Below, in pieces: positions 18,571 to 29,509 of a stretch of DNA of 64,000 nt. The stretch lies in contig OY723269.1 of NCBI GenBank assembly GCA_963210315.1, forward strand, positions 2,108,001 through 2,172,000. Direction: 5' to 3'. The DNA comes from Rhynchopus euleeides. Lineage: Eukaryota; Euglenozoa; Diplonemea; Diplonemida; Diplonemidae. Each line of letters opens with the position of its first letter. Position 1 is the stretch's first letter. The notes beneath the pieces were generated by a model that searched no databases, was not told the DNA's origin, and saw nothing but the letters and a program-made list of their open reading frames with translations. Position numbers and translations under genes: made by a program.

Positions 18571-19045
18571 CCCCTCCCCACCCCACCCCACCACAAACTT
18601 GTTTGAGCACCGCGTGCGTAGGGAGTCGTGTGAGGTCGAGGAAGGACGAGCGATCTGACCTTTCGTGTTTTTCTTTTCCCACACACTTCAATGTGGGTGG
18701 AAAGTTTCTCGCGCTTTGTTCGTGCCCTTGTGCTCCTCACTCACTGGGCAAGACTCCCCTCCCCACCCTACACCCTTACTGGTGAGACCACAGTACCCTG
18801 CCCTTGCCTGTCTCGACCAAGCCTGTCGCCCAGCGGCAGCTGTCTCCCCCTCGGCCACACCCACACCCACACCACCCCCTCACATGCAGGCCACGCCGTA
18901 TCGTTGACACCCGGTTGGCGGCGACAACCCCCACGGCTATTCTGGGGGGTGCAGAAGCTACAGCCCCCCACCACCCCACCACCCCACGCCCCGCTCCTTC
19001 GTCTATTCCATGCGAGCCTAACAATCTGGTTTCCTGCACCGCACA
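18571..19045. other. Leader region of the following gene
   Basis: C/T-rich sequence with a branch-like 'cctaac' about 30 bp before the ATG at 19046. No coding feature. Confidence 0.4.
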
Positions 19046-19517
19046 ATGCCCCTCCGCTCTGCCTACGAGCCTGTCAAGCTGCACGACACCCTCTCGCCGC
19101 TCGCTGAGTACGCCCCCCACATCTATGGCCTGCATTTTGTCAAAAAGCTCAACCGGTGGCGGATGCACGACGAGCGCGTCCTGATTGTGACGAAGCAGGA
19201 GCTGCTGGTCACCACTATCCGCATGAAGCACCAGAGGCGCATCCCTTGGCGTGACATCGTGCAGATCTGCCACGGCGGGGAGGGCCACTGCAAAGTCCTC
19301 GTGGAGTGTGTCCCCACAAAGCGGGACCTCCTCTTCGCATGGAAGACCGACGCCCGAAACTCGGATGGCCGCGTCCAGCTCTACTGCCTGATGAAGGACT
19401 TCGGCGGCGTCCGCATCGTCGTCTCCCAAAAGCTCATCCGCTCCGACGGCAGAGACCCCTGCCTCTCGAAGCCTGCTGGCGCCTCAGCCTCGCCACCCTC
19501 CCCTCCTGCTGGGCGTG

Positions 19518-19574
<57 letters not shown>

Positions 19575-21970
19575 GCCCCCAGAGCCCTCAGGGCACCCAC
19601 ACCGCCGCGACTGCCTACGTCAGCCCGACGCAGCGGCGGGGTCAGGTCGGCTTTCCGCAGAGCCCGTCATCTCTGACAAGCCCTGCGCCCCCGGGCCTCC
19701 CGAGGCAGTTCTCAGAGAGGACGGATGGGCACCTTCCTTCGACAAGCCGGACGGAGCCAGCTGTGGCGCCTGATGACATCAGCAGGCTCGGCGGGAGTGG
19801 CGCGACGCACAGCCATTCGGTTGCAGGGGGGCCCGGCGGGGCGGGGGTGTCGCCCGGGTCGTCCCGCGTGGGGGGCGGGAAGCTGTTCACCCCCGCCCCG
19901 ATGGATGTGTCGGCGAGCAACCGGGACAGCGAGGCTGCGCTGCGGATGTGGCAGCAGAGGCGCGGGGTGGGGGGCGGGGTGCTGTGCGGCGAGAGCGGGG
20001 CATCCCCGCCGGTCTCCCCGAAGGGGGGCACGAAGCAGCAGAAGGCGGTTAGCAGCAGCAGGTCGCTCTCCCCTTCGGGTGGGAGCAGCGCGGGTGGCGC
20101 TGCGGGGCACCCTCACCCTCACCCTCACCCCCCCGCCGACGACGCGTCCTTCTCTGAAATCGCGAGGCACGAGAGCTGCGATTCGCCCGACGGGGTGTGT
20201 GCTGGCGGTGGGTTCGGGTCCCACTCCCCCAGCCCCATCGATGAGGCTGTCGGGATCTGCGAGGAGCTGCACAGCTTCGAGCCTGCCCCTGCCCCTGCCC
20301 CTGCAGGGGGTGCGGCGGAGCGGAGGCGGGGGAGGGGGCAGCGGGGGAAGAGGAGGGGGGGCGTGCGCAGCGGCAACAGCAGCAGCAGCACTAGCAGTGA
20401 CAGTGGCAGCAGGGATACCCCTGGGATCTACCACCGGCAGCGGCGGCGGCGGAGCCGCCGCCGGGGTGGCCGGCGCGAGCAGCAGCAGCAGCAGGGGTTC
20501 CAGGAGGAGGCGGGGGCGGTGGGTGGGAGTGTTGGGAAGCGAGGTGGGATGAAGGCCGGGAGGGGCACGGCACACCACCCGCAGCCGGCCCCGCCTTCCG
20601 TGCCGCCCCATTTGGAGCTGGAGGGGTTTGTGGCGTGCGGGGGTTCCGAATCCGGCGGTGGCGGCACCGCGCAGCCGCAGCGCAGCCGCCGCCGCCGGCG
20701 GCGCGGGTGGCAGGCTGGCACCCCCTCCCCTGCCGCGCAGCGCGGCGCGGGGGGTGGGGGTTGGGGGTGGGGCGGCGCAGCCGCCGCGCGCGCGTCATCC
20801 CCACCCGCCATCCCGCCGCCGAGGAATGCGGAGGCGCCTGCAAGCTTCTCGCCTGTGGACACCGCGGCGCCCGCGCCGAGGCGCGGGGAGCAGGCGGCGG
20901 CTGCGCCGCCCCCACCGCCACCACCGGGCGACCCTCAGCCCTGCGGGCCCTCCCTGCCTCCTGCAGACCCGGAGGGCCGTGGGGGTGTGGGGGGCGGTGC
21001 CACTCCGTCACACCCCAACCCACCGCTGGACCCACGCCGCATGGGGTCTGCTTTTGAAGGGTTTGTCCTTTGCCCTGAGGGGGGTGCCGACGGGGCAGAG
21101 TGGCGGGGCGACGGCGCGGAGCACCAGCAGCGTGTTCCCGGCGGGGCTGCTGTGCCCGCTGCTGCCGCCCCCATCCTCCCACTGCCCGCCACCCCCAGCG
21201 AGCCCGCCCTGCAGTGTGCCCCCAGCACACCCCACCAGCCCCTACCGCTGCAGGGCGCCTGGCAGCCTGCGGCAGCTCCCCACCTGGCGTGGGAAAGCCC
21301 TGGCACTGCAGGGCTGCCTGAGGGGCTGCTGCTGGACGGTTTTCAAAGGTGTGCTGCCCTCGGTGGGTCTGTCGTTGCGGATGAAGGAGGAGGGGAGGAG
21401 GGGGGCGAGCAACGGCTGCAGCAGGGGCAGGGGCAGGGGCAGAGGCAGAGGCAGGGGGGGGTCGGGGCTGTCCCCCCCCACCGGGGGGTGGTGCTGCGGC
21501 TGCCGGAGAGCGTCACGCCGAACTTCCAGCAGCACTTCGACAGGGATGCCGCGGTGATATACATCAACAGGGATGTGCCGGCGCCGCCGCCCGACCGAAC
21601 CTCGCTGAACCCACCGTGCGGCAGAGGCCCAGCCGGACGTGCTGGTGCGGCGCAGGGGGGTGCGGTGGAGAGGCGTGCCGGCGCGCCTGTTGTTGCGGTG
21701 CCGCGTGGCGGGTTGCCCGATGGGGGCAGTGTGGGGTGGGGTGGGGAGGCGCCGCACCGCCACGCGTCGCACGAGCTGCTGGATCCGGCGCAGCTGGGGC
21801 TGTGGGGCGGGGTGGCGTCGGGCGGCGGCGGGCCCGCGTGGCAGCGGGTGTCGGGTGTGGTCGCTGCGGGAGCCCCGGCGGTGCCGACGGGCGTGCAGGG
21901 GCCGGATGAGCTGCTGCGGAGCGGGTTCCGGAATGTCAGCGTGTCGCTCCCCAGGTCCAGCCTTCTTTGA
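19046..21970 (+). CDS. 974-aa protein with PH-like N-terminal domain and disordered polyQ tail
   Basis: Starts at ATG 19046. Residues about 15-130 form a compact domain (ERVLIVTKQELLVT, then IPWRDIVQI, then RDLLFAWKTDAR and VQLYCL) with the beta-rich pattern of a PH / myosin-I-tail-like lipid-binding fold; this is a pattern judgement, not a proven match. An 18-residue polyQ follows at about residue 159, then about 800 residues of Pro/Gly/Ser/Arg-rich disorder. Within the tail a short motif with core G-F-(V/Q/R)-x-C recurs (LELEGFVACG, FEGFVLCPEG, LLDGFQRCAA and the C-terminal LLRSGFRNV), suggesting repeated peptide docking sites. The frame is open for 2.9 kb without an intron. Possible role: membrane- or cytoskeleton-associated scaffold (inference). 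Confidence 0.7.
19520..19573 (+). repeat. (CAG)18 microsatellite
   Basis: Eighteen uninterrupted CAG codons encode the polyglutamine tract. An uninterrupted tract is expected to be length-unstable. Confidence 0.95.
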
Positions 21971-22602
21971 TGTGCGTGTCTTGTATGTGGTGACGCTACC
22001 CCAGCTCTCGGGAGACACACCTGGCAAGGCTGTGGGGGGGGGGGGGTGTTCTGCGTTCGAAGAACGCTGCAGCTAACTGTCGTTGCTACCCTTCTCTCTT
22101 GTGATCCACCCGGTTGCATTAGTATTTTTAGTTCTGGCGGAGCCAACTAGGGGAGGCCTTCTGTGCCTTTGTGCCAGGGCTTGCGACCCCCGCTCCGCAC
22201 CACCTCCGCAGACTGGGGAGTGGCGTGTATAAGGAGCGGGGTCTGCGTCCCAACAACACACGACTGGGGTTGTGGAGGATGATAGTGCTCTGAGGGTGTT
22301 CCCGTGATGGCGGATATCTTCGGATCTTCTCCTCGTCAGATACGCGCCACACAGCTTTTGCCGTGCTGCGTGCACAACGCTGCCAGACACCCGGGAAGGG
22401 AGCTGACAGGAGGCGGTATATCAGAGTGTGTGCGGCACATTCATCCGTTCGTGTGTGAGTGAGTGAGTGAGTGCTTTCCAAGTGACAAGTTGTATGTCGA
22501 GCTATGTATGTGAATGTACAAGAGGGCTGCCGGTGCCCGAATTAGACCATGTCGGAAGCAGCATGACAAGGAATCCAGAAGCAGGGCTGCGTTCGTAGGG
22601 AT
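21971..22602. other. Intergenic DNA with a dispersed repeat and a TATA-like box
   Basis: About 22050-22125 is the second copy of the repeat at 16805. 'gtgtataaggagcgg' near 22225 resembles a TATA box but no gene starts at a suitable distance. No credible ORF. Confidence 0.45.
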
Positions 22603-22771
22603 ATTGTTTCTGAGAACACTTCGCGACTGAGTCGGGTGTTGCCTGCGGGAGGGAGTATCGCTTGTCAGGACGCACTCACTCGCCGTGATCTGCCGGCCCG
22701 GCAGTGCTGCCGCCTTGTTGGGGTCATGACAGCCCTCACACCACCACCCGACAGATGCACCTGACACACAT
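22603..22771 (+). promoter_or_regulatory. Conserved 5' flank of the WD40 pseudogene
   Basis: Close copy of 11815-12013, with a few deletions (the 'gttgcc' and 'gacacc' segments are altered) and a shorter C/A-rich leader. It shows that the whole promoter-plus-start segment was duplicated. Confidence 0.65.
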
Positions 22772-23114
22772 ATGGCAGCCGTAGCGACGCTGCTGTCAGT
22801 GTGCTTCGGGACACTTTCACCCTGCCCCGGTGGCACGGGTCTGCACTGCATCGCGGAGCTTGCAGGCAATATCACGGGCATGCCCTCGAGCATTGCAGTT
22901 TCACATGACGACAGGTTGGCTGCGGTGGCATCGTTAGAGAGTGGGTTGCGCGTGTACAACATGAGCACAGGCGCTGCCCTCATTTTGCCGACACTGATGC
23001 AAGGGCAGCTGCGTTCTCTCCTGATGCCGGCAAAGTGGCTGTGGCACCCGAGACCGGAAGTGTTGCTGTCGTCAACTTAATCACGGGGACGGAAGTGTGG
23101 TTGGACACATACTG
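22772..23114 (+). pseudogene. Truncated, frameshifted WD40-family copy
   Basis: ATG 22772 opens MAAVATLLSVCFGTLSPC, clearly paralogous to the proteins at 12014 and 28376 through YNMSTGAAL. Near 22990-23010 the frame is lost. The continuing homology (SPDAGKVAVAPETG, then LITGTEVW) is in another frame and stops at TGA about 23112. Nothing related to the rest of the propeller, stalk or TM helix follows, so this is a dead 5' fragment of about 340 bp. Confidence 0.85.
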
Positions 23115-24112
23115 ACCGGAGTCGACACGTGGACCCCCCGTGGTACTCAGCGTGCCGCCGTCAGTCTCCTCGCGGTCGACTTCACCTTGGCGAAGCGGAG
23201 GTGGGCCCCTCACAGGTGCCACCATCGCATGCCGCATCGTGGTGGATGGTGGAGCGTTGCAGTGCAGTGTGCTCCTCAACTTTGTGTCACGCTTCCTGCA
23301 CCTGGGTGTGGACATCGGGTGTGCTCACTTCTCGCAGCATCTAGCTGGCGGTGGGTGGCACGTGCTGGAGCGACTTCCAGGTTGATCTGGTGCAGACCTG
23401 AGGATGGCGTGGCTGACGCAGGGCGGTACAGTGGGACGCCCGGACCGGCACTCCAAAGGCCGTCTGCCATGTCCTCCCCCCGCGCGCCCGGGCGGTGCCT
23501 TCGCTTACTGTCGAGCGACTGGGTCTCTGGGGTACGGCTTCAAAAGTAGACCGTGCCTGGCACCAACGACCTGTGTCCGTGCGTTGCTGACCGTGCACTG
23601 CTCTCGTTTCGAGTCCCTATCAGCGGCACCAAGTCGTACATCGCCGTACTGGGCTGTGCCGGTCCCCTAACCCCGTCCCCGTGTCGCAGGGGGCAGTGGG
23701 TGACCACGGGGTGGATTCCCTAACACCCCACCCGCGAGGCCGGATACAGGAAGCGTCCCCAAAAATTCTGGAATTTGAAAAATGAGCTCACTTTGCTAAA
23801 CTGGACCCAACTCCCCACACTCTTTTTTTTGGTCATTTTCCCCGATTTTACCGGTTTGTCCCCGGATGCCCCCCCGTGTCCACCCGTGTCTTAAGGTGAC
23901 CTCCAAAGACAAGAAAGTTCGACATACCGATGCGTGGCGGTCTCCCACGAACCCATCGTCTGTGGGAGCATTTCCCACATCCTGTCAATTCTGAGAATCG
24001 TCTTTATGACCATGCACCACGCTGAGCGGGCGCATGCCTCCTGATTGATTGCAACACACACACAGAGCCACACCACCCTGCAGGGCGCTGCTAACTTTTC
24101 ACAGGCGTGGTG
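23115..24112. other. Intergenic DNA with dispersed repeat copy
   Basis: No gene is seen. Positions about 23789-23860 match the AT-rich repeat at about 385-475. A small hairpin (tgtggga/tcccaca) lies at about 23960. Just before the next gene there is a textbook 'gctaac...ttttcacag' branch/acceptor, 24089-24105. Confidence 0.5.
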
Positions 24113-25773
24113 ATGGAGGTGTTCCTGACGGATGCGGCGACAGGCGTGACGCACGCTGTCGACATCGGGATGGACGAGAAGCCCGACAGGCTGAAGCTCG
24201 AAGCACGCGAGGCGTTCCGCTACCCTGATGGTGTGGAGGAAGAGGACGTGCATCTGTCGGTGGGGGTCAAAGCGGTGTGTGACGACGACCCTCTGAGCCA
24301 TGCAGGTGTCGAAGCCGGATGCGTGGTTCACGTCACCATCTGTCCCGACCGTCACCTCGATGCGGTGCACAAGGGGGAGAAGCAACTGTGGCAGGTCCCG
24401 CTGTGGGTGACGACACGCGATGAGGTCCTTCAAGCCGTTCGCGAGTTGACGGACGAGGAGGAGTGGGAAGGAGCGCCAGACTGGTTCGCACATGCGCACA
24501 CCACCGTGAAGGGTGATCGTGAACTTGTTCATGCAGCAGTTCAATTCCGTGGGTACTCACTCCAGTACGCAGACGACAGCTTGAAGGGTGATCGTGAGAT
24601 CGTTCTTGCTGCAGTTCAACAAAATGGGGACTCACTCCAGTACGCAGACGACAGCCTGAAGGGTGATCGTGAGATCGTTCTTGCTGCAGTTCAACAAGAT
24701 GGGGACTCACTCCAGGACGCAGACGACAGCTTGAAGGGTGATCGTGAGATCGTTCTTGGTGCAGTTCAACGCCGTGGGGACTCACTCCAGTACGCAGACG
24801 ACAGCCTGAAGGGTGATCGTGAGATCGTTCTTGCTGCAGTTCAACAAGATGGGGACTCGCTCGAGTACGCAGACGACAGCCTGAAGGGTGATCGTGAGAT
24901 CGTTCTTGCTGCAGTTCAACAAGATGGGGACTCGCTCGAGTACGCAGACGACAGCCTGAAGGGTGATCGTGAGGTCGTTCTTGCTGCAGTTCAAGCACGC
25001 TCTCCCTTTTTATTGCTGTTCTTGCTGTTAGCTTTTAGCTGGGTCCGCCCCGGCGAAGACCGGCGTCTTCTGGCCGTCTGGGGGGTCTGGCAATTGCGCT
25101 GGGCTCCCTGGATCCTCTGGATGAGTCAGTCTCAAAACAAAATCAATACGTTCTTGCTGCAGTTCAACAACATGGGCGCTCACTCCAGTACGCAGACGAC
25201 AGCCTGAAGGGTGATCGTGAGGTCGTTCTTGCTGCAGTTCAACATGGGTACTCACTCCAGCACGCAGACGACAGCCTGAAGGGTGATCGTGAGTTCGTTC
25301 TTGCTGCAACTCAACAAAATGGGGTGTCGCTCGAGTACGCAGACGACGGCCTGAAGGGTGATCGTGAGATCGTTCTTGCTGCAGTTCAACAAGATGGGGA
25401 CTCGCTCGAGTACGCAGACGACAGCCTGAAGGGTGATCGTGAGGTCGTTCTTGCTGCAGTTCAACAACATGGGCGCTCACTCTATTACGCAGACGACAGC
25501 CTGAAGGGTGATCGTGAGATCGTTCTTGCTGCAATTCAACAAAATGGGGACTCGCTCGAGTTCGCAGACGACAGCCTGAAGGGAGATCGTGAGTTTGTTC
25601 TTGCTGCAGTTCAACAACATGGGTACTCACTCTATTACGCAGACGACAGCCTGAAGGGTGATCGTGAGATCGTTCTTGCTGCAATTCAACAAAATGGGGA
25701 CTCGCTCGAGTACGCAGACGACAGCCTGAAGGAAGACCGCGAGATACTTGCTGCTGCAAGTCATCACATGTAA
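24113..25773 (+). pseudogene. DUF4116-type repeat protein with ubiquitin-like N-terminus, interrupted by insertion
   Basis: Starts at ATG 24113, eight bases after an acceptor-like 'ttttcacag'. Residues 1-80 have a ubiquitin-like pattern ending DPLSHAGVEAGCVVHVTI. From about residue 135 a 25-residue unit (LQYADDSLKGDREIVLAAVQ plus about five more residues) repeats six to seven times before the break and eight times after it; this is the DUF4116 motif, common in protist and algal proteins of unknown function. At 24995-25149 a 155-bp unrelated segment flanked by an 18-bp duplication puts the second half (from 25150) in another frame, so the upstream frame ends at 25207 and the downstream frame ends at 25771-25773. 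Removing 173 bp would restore the frame, but no GT-AG pair fits those borders. The gene is therefore probably broken, unless an unusual intron is spliced. Confidence 0.75.
24995..25149 (+). other. 155-bp insertion with an 18-bp flanking duplication
   Basis: The host repeat sequence stops after 'gttcttgctgcagttcaa' (24977-24994) and resumes with the same 18 bases at 25150-25167, continuing exactly where it left off. The insert has no ORF and no terminal repeats I can see. The duplication could be a target-site duplication. Confidence 0.65.
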
Positions 25774-26593
25774 TGGTGTGCCCGCTCATCGTGTTGCGTT
25801 GCCCTCTGCCGCTGAGAGCTGCCCGGTTGCACGATTCTGCAGTGCTGTTGATTGGGCAACAGGAGTCAACACTCTGTGCCTCTTCTTCTTCTTCTTCTCT
25901 CCAGCACTACCCCTTCTCGGTTGCTTCTCTGAGCCACCATGTGTGGCTCAGCAGGAGGCGTCTCAGCATGCCTCACCCTCATGAGGCCTTTCGCTTTTGT
26001 GTTCAGGAGGCAGCGATTCAACGGAAAAGAGATGCTGCCAATCGCTCATTTCCAGAGTCGCATGCAAAGGATTTTGCACATAACACACCTGTGTGGTACG
26101 GGAAATGCTACGAGGAACGCGATGGACTCGGGACTGCTGCTGGCCTCTCTTGCTATGGTTTACTTATGTTTTGTGCTCCACCTGCTCCACCTCATTCTGC
26201 ACTTCAGATGATCCACTTCACGTGGGTTACGGGGTTTGGGACAACGATGATATGTTGTGTCCGACGACAATGTAAGGTAAGCTCATCGAGGTACACCAAA
26301 CCGGAGTTGTCAAATCAAAAAAAAATGGTGGTGGAAGCGTCCAATGCAACACTCACAGCATAGTGGCCAAGTGTTTCTCGTAGTATTTTTCAAGCTCAGA
26401 GAGAGGTTGCCCCCCACAACAGCTGTACGGCCTCAACTCACCGCACTCAACTGACGCAACGTGGGAACATTGTGGAAGTAGCCGCCGTGGGCTCTAGGCT
26501 CTCTGGCCCTGCAACACATACGCATTCGATAGGCCCCACTCCGATCCGCACGGAGCTCAGAAAATCAATTGTCTGCGGTTCTGGGAGAGAATA
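25774..26593. other. Intergenic stretch with nothing recognised
   Basis: A short CTT microsatellite lies at about 25885-25898. A 196-codon open frame (25773-26363) has no coding character or usable start and is not called. Confidence 0.45.
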
Positions 26594-27428
26594 ATGCCTC
26601 GACACCTGGGCTCTGGGGAGGTGGGCGTCGAGATCACGGCAGGCGCGGTGAATCCCATCAACCTCGACGGCGGTGGGAGGGTGAGTGTGACAGTGGAGAT
26701 CACATCAAGAGCAAGTGCTCGGTGTGTGTCTACACTAATTTGTAAAGATCCACGTGGTGTGTTTACCTCTATCCCGACGCCCCCTGTGACTACGACCCCG
26801 TCCTCCCCAGAGGCGACCGCGCCTGCCTCTGCAGCCCTGTGGAAGCCATCCCCTGCACCCCACCGCCGCATGTGACGCATGTGGAGGCTCTCCCCTCCGC
26901 CCCGCCACCCCATGTGCCTGTGCCTCAGCCCTCCCCTGAGGCAACCCCGTGTACCGCTGTCCCCGAGCCCGCCACCCCTCCAGCTGTGCTGAAGGGGCTG
27001 GCCTACACCGTGTGCTCCCCGGGCTCACCCCTGATGCAGCCTCGTGGGAGGCTCTCACCCGACAGCACCCGGCCGTCCATCCCCGCCGTGGTTCAGCTGA
27101 AGCGCGCCGCCTTCGAGGCGCATACCAGTTCTACCCGGTACTGCCTGCCCAGAGGCCGAGGGTCGATTCCGTGATCCCCATCGCTGACGCTGACCTGGGC
27201 GCCGCTGACCCGGCCGCACCCTCTGCTACTACCTCTCCTCCCAACGGCGTGTCCGTTGACGCAGTCTACCCCCCAAGGCCCTGTTCAGGCGCCTCTTCCT
27301 CTGCCCGTGCATGGCGCCCTCAGGCTTGCGGGCCTCCCTCAACCCCTCCTCCTGTGGCACCCCACCAGAGGAGCTCCTCTCTCAAACAAGGGGAGCCTAC
27401 CGGGCCACGTCCCCGCGTAGTTATGTAG
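26594..27428 (+). other. GC-rich, proline-rich segment, possibly exonic
   Basis: An ATG at 26594 opens a 93-codon frame that runs through a copy of a dispersed repeat (about 26697-26745). Further on, proline-rich frames (26839-27174 and 26949-27428) have codon-like GC3 bias but no ATG and must switch frame. This could be an intron-containing or decayed gene of unknown function. The repeat inside it argues against a simple CDS. Confidence 0.25.
26697..26745 (+). repeat. Dispersed repeat 'gatcacatcaagagcaagtg'
   Basis: Same-strand relatives lie at about 9587-9635 and 43858-43900 and, weaker, at about 11518. All continue with 'ctcggtgtgtgtct' or a close variant and end in a short A/T-rich part. 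Confidence 0.65.
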
Positions 27429-27514
27429 ACGACCCCCTTGGGGTGCGGGTGTCTTCGTTACGGGGAGAGCCTGGTATTGCGATTGTTCTCCCGGAGGGGT
27501 CTTCGCTGGTCGTT

Positions 27515-27600
27515 ATCCTTCGTCAATATCCGTCAGTTTTCAGCCAATTCAACAGGAAATGCACCAAAGTGCACTGACGATCACCCCGTCGCGAAGACCC
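27515..27600 (-). repeat. Dispersed repeat, inverse of 34480-34560
   Basis: The reverse complement of 'gatcgtcagtgcattttggt' and neighbouring bases at about 34500 is found here, ending in a poly-C run. A diverged same-orientation relative lies at about 37935-38040. Confidence 0.65.
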
Positions 27601-27785
27601 CCCCCCCCCCGGAGAAACGTTGAAAGACTTGGAGGCGGGTGGTGGTGGAATGGATTGAACAATCAGATACACCCCACGGTTGCTGCGTTTTTTTTTGCCG
27701 TCCGGTGTTTCGCCCAACAAGCTTGCTTGTGCACTGTGAAGAATTTGGGTGGGAGCGCTTGAGGGTCGGGTGTTGTGTGTTTGTG

Positions 27786-27840
27786 TGTGGTGACCACGGT
27801 TTGTGGATCCTGCGCGGATCACAGCCCACCCCGTGTGTGT
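27786..27840 (-). repeat. Dispersed repeat, inverse of 42260-42320
   Basis: The reverse complement of 'gtgggctatgatctgcgcag' and 'aaacgtggtcaccaca' is present here with about 90% identity by eye. The rest of 27429-28281 shows no gene. Confidence 0.6.
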
Positions 27841-28281
27841 GTGTTTCAGACCAATTTTTCGAGGTAACATGAATCAGGGCTCCACTTTACCTTCATCGTG
27901 CGTGGGTTTACACTCAGGTGTGCTGCCCTAGCACGGTGCGCCCACCGGAGTGGATCTTACCATGTGACACCGCTTGCTGGCAAAAGGGGGGTGGCGCCAC
28001 TCACCCGGGTCCGTCATCATGCTTGCGCACTCGGGAGTCTGCTGCCCAAGTCTTGCCCCCTTGCTGCGACAGTGACATTATATAGTACTGGTATCTGGGG
28101 CCCCCCGTGTTTAATTCCCCCCCCTGGAGGCGATTTTCGGCCGGGGGGGACTTCCGGGACACGCACATCATGATGGTTGCCGGTGGGAGAGCCAAGCAGG
28201 GCTGCACCCACCCCCTCCCCCCTGTGCTGTGTACACCGCATTGTTGCAGCGTCGGGAGTGTGTCAGGCTGCTGGCAGCATG

Positions 28282-28375
28282 AGTGCTGCCGTTGCCTTGT
28301 TGGGACACCACATCGCCCACACCACCACCCGACAGATACAACACACACCTGCACACACCTGCACACACGCCAGCC
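28282..28375 (+). promoter_or_regulatory. Conserved proximal 5' flank of the third WD40 gene
   Basis: 'gccgttgccttgttgggaca' through the 'cccgacagatac' and C/A-rich leader matches the flank of the gene at 12014. Upstream of 28282 the similarity ends. Confidence 0.6.
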
Positions 28376-29509
28376 ATGGCAGCCGTCGCGGCCCTGCTGT
28401 CGCTGTGCTGCGGTGCGCTTCTCCCCTGCCCGAGTGGTACAGGTTCGCACTGCATCGAGGAAGTTGCAAGGGGGATCTCAAGTTCTAACACGCTGGGCCT
28501 GGAAGACATTGCAGTTTCACAGGACGACACGTTGGTTGCGGTGTCGTTGCTTGAGGGTGGGTTGCATGTGTACAACATGAGCACAGGTGCTGCCCTCAGT
28601 GTCCCCGACTACAGCGATGCAAGGGAAGTTGCCTTCTCTCCTGACGCGGACAACGTGGCTGTGTCAGTCGAGTGGGGACGTATTGCTGTCGTCAGCTTGA
28701 GCACCGGTACGGAGCTGTGGTCTTCAGAATGGTCTTGCCGTTCTCTTGCCTACTCGCCTGACGGGACAAGGGTTGCCTCGGGGCACATTTCCGGAAACAT
28801 CGACATGTGGAATGTTGCGACTGGGAAGTTGGTATCGTCCCTCACTGGGGGTCACGTGCAGCCCGTTCAAATCATAGTGTACACCCCTGACGGAGGAAGA
28901 CTTGTCAGTACGTCTCCGGATAGAAGGGTGGTTGTGTGGGATGCAACAACTGGCACTGTTCTCAAGACGCTGCAGGCACCCACAGGGGATACTGCATACA
29001 GCATCCGCGTGTCACCAAATGGCCTACACTTCGCGTATATTGGTTCTTCGATTGATGTGGCCACTGGTGGTTTGACGGTGAGCATCTACAAGCTAAGCGA
29101 CTACACCCTCCACAAGACGATATCTACCTTGTCGGCGATGCGTCGGGTATCCTTCTCCCAGGACGGTAGCAAGCTGGTCGCGCTGGGAAGTGGGACCATG
29201 AAGGTGTACTCTGTGCAGACCGGCAGCCTGTTGGAGTCGTACGCCATGTCATTTAGTCATACAAGGGCAGGATCGTACTTCCACACCAGCGACACCATCG
29301 TCACGGTCGATGGCTTCAACAGCAATAGTAATATCCTCTTGTGGGCGGATGTGGCAAAAGCCCCACCTTTGGCTTCGGCAGCGCCTCCAACACCTGCACC
29401 TGCACCTGCAACACCGATACCGACAGTTGCACCTTCACCTGCGCCCGACTGCTTGCGGACGACAGCGGGCACGGGACCCACATTGCCGCCACCATCGCCG
29501 GGAAGGTGA
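28376..29509 (+). CDS. WD40 propeller protein, 5' part of a chimeric locus
   Basis: A 377-aa frame starting at agccATGg. It has a signal-peptide-like N-terminus, then one complete WD40 propeller (about residues 25-325) closely related to those encoded at 12014, with SPDG / W-D-x-x-TG repeats and N-x-S/T sites (YNMSTG). A short Pro/Ala/Thr linker begins at about residue 332. The frame then ends within 60 codons, while the neighbouring -1 frame continues as a subtilisin-like protease. Compared with the paralogue it lacks the second propeller, long stalk and TM helix. It is either a truncated secreted propeller or, if a frameshift or unseen intron joins the frames, the N-terminal half of a propeller-protease fusion. 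Confidence 0.75.
   Translation: MAAVAALLSLCCGALLPCPSGTGSHCIEEVARGISSSNTLGLEDIAVSQDDTLVAVSLLEGGLHVYNMSTGAALSVPDYSDAREVAFSPDADNVAVSVEWGRIAVVSLSTGTELWSSEWSCRSLAYSPDGTRVASGHISGNIDMWNVATGKLVSSLTGGHVQPVQIIVYTPDGGRLVSTSPDRRVVVWDATTGTVLKTLQAPTGDTAYSIRVSPNGLHFAYIGSSIDVATGGLTVSIYKLSDYTLHKTISTLSAMRRVSFSQDGSKLVALGSGTMKVYSVQTGSLLESYAMSFSHTRAGSYFHTSDTIVTVDGFNSNSNILLWADVAKAPPLASAAPPTPAPAPATPIPTVAPSPAPDCLRTTAGTGPTLPPPSPGR

Noticed and set aside
23530-23640. tRNA-like 'gtttcgagtcc' segment
   Set aside because: No acceptor or anticodon stems can be paired around it.
24977-25167. Canonical intron in the DUF4116-type gene
   Set aside because: The duplicated 18-bp borders contain no placement that gives GT-AG (or GC-AG) and keeps the repeat unit, so an insertion is preferred.
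24566-25740. CRISPR-like direct repeats about 75 bp apart
   Set aside because: They are in-frame protein repeats (DUF4116 type) with no unique spacers, in a eukaryotic gene.
25773-26363. 196-codon ORF downstream of the DUF4116-type gene
   Set aside because: No ATG-initiated conserved region, mixed composition and a microsatellite-coded Ser run; probably chance.
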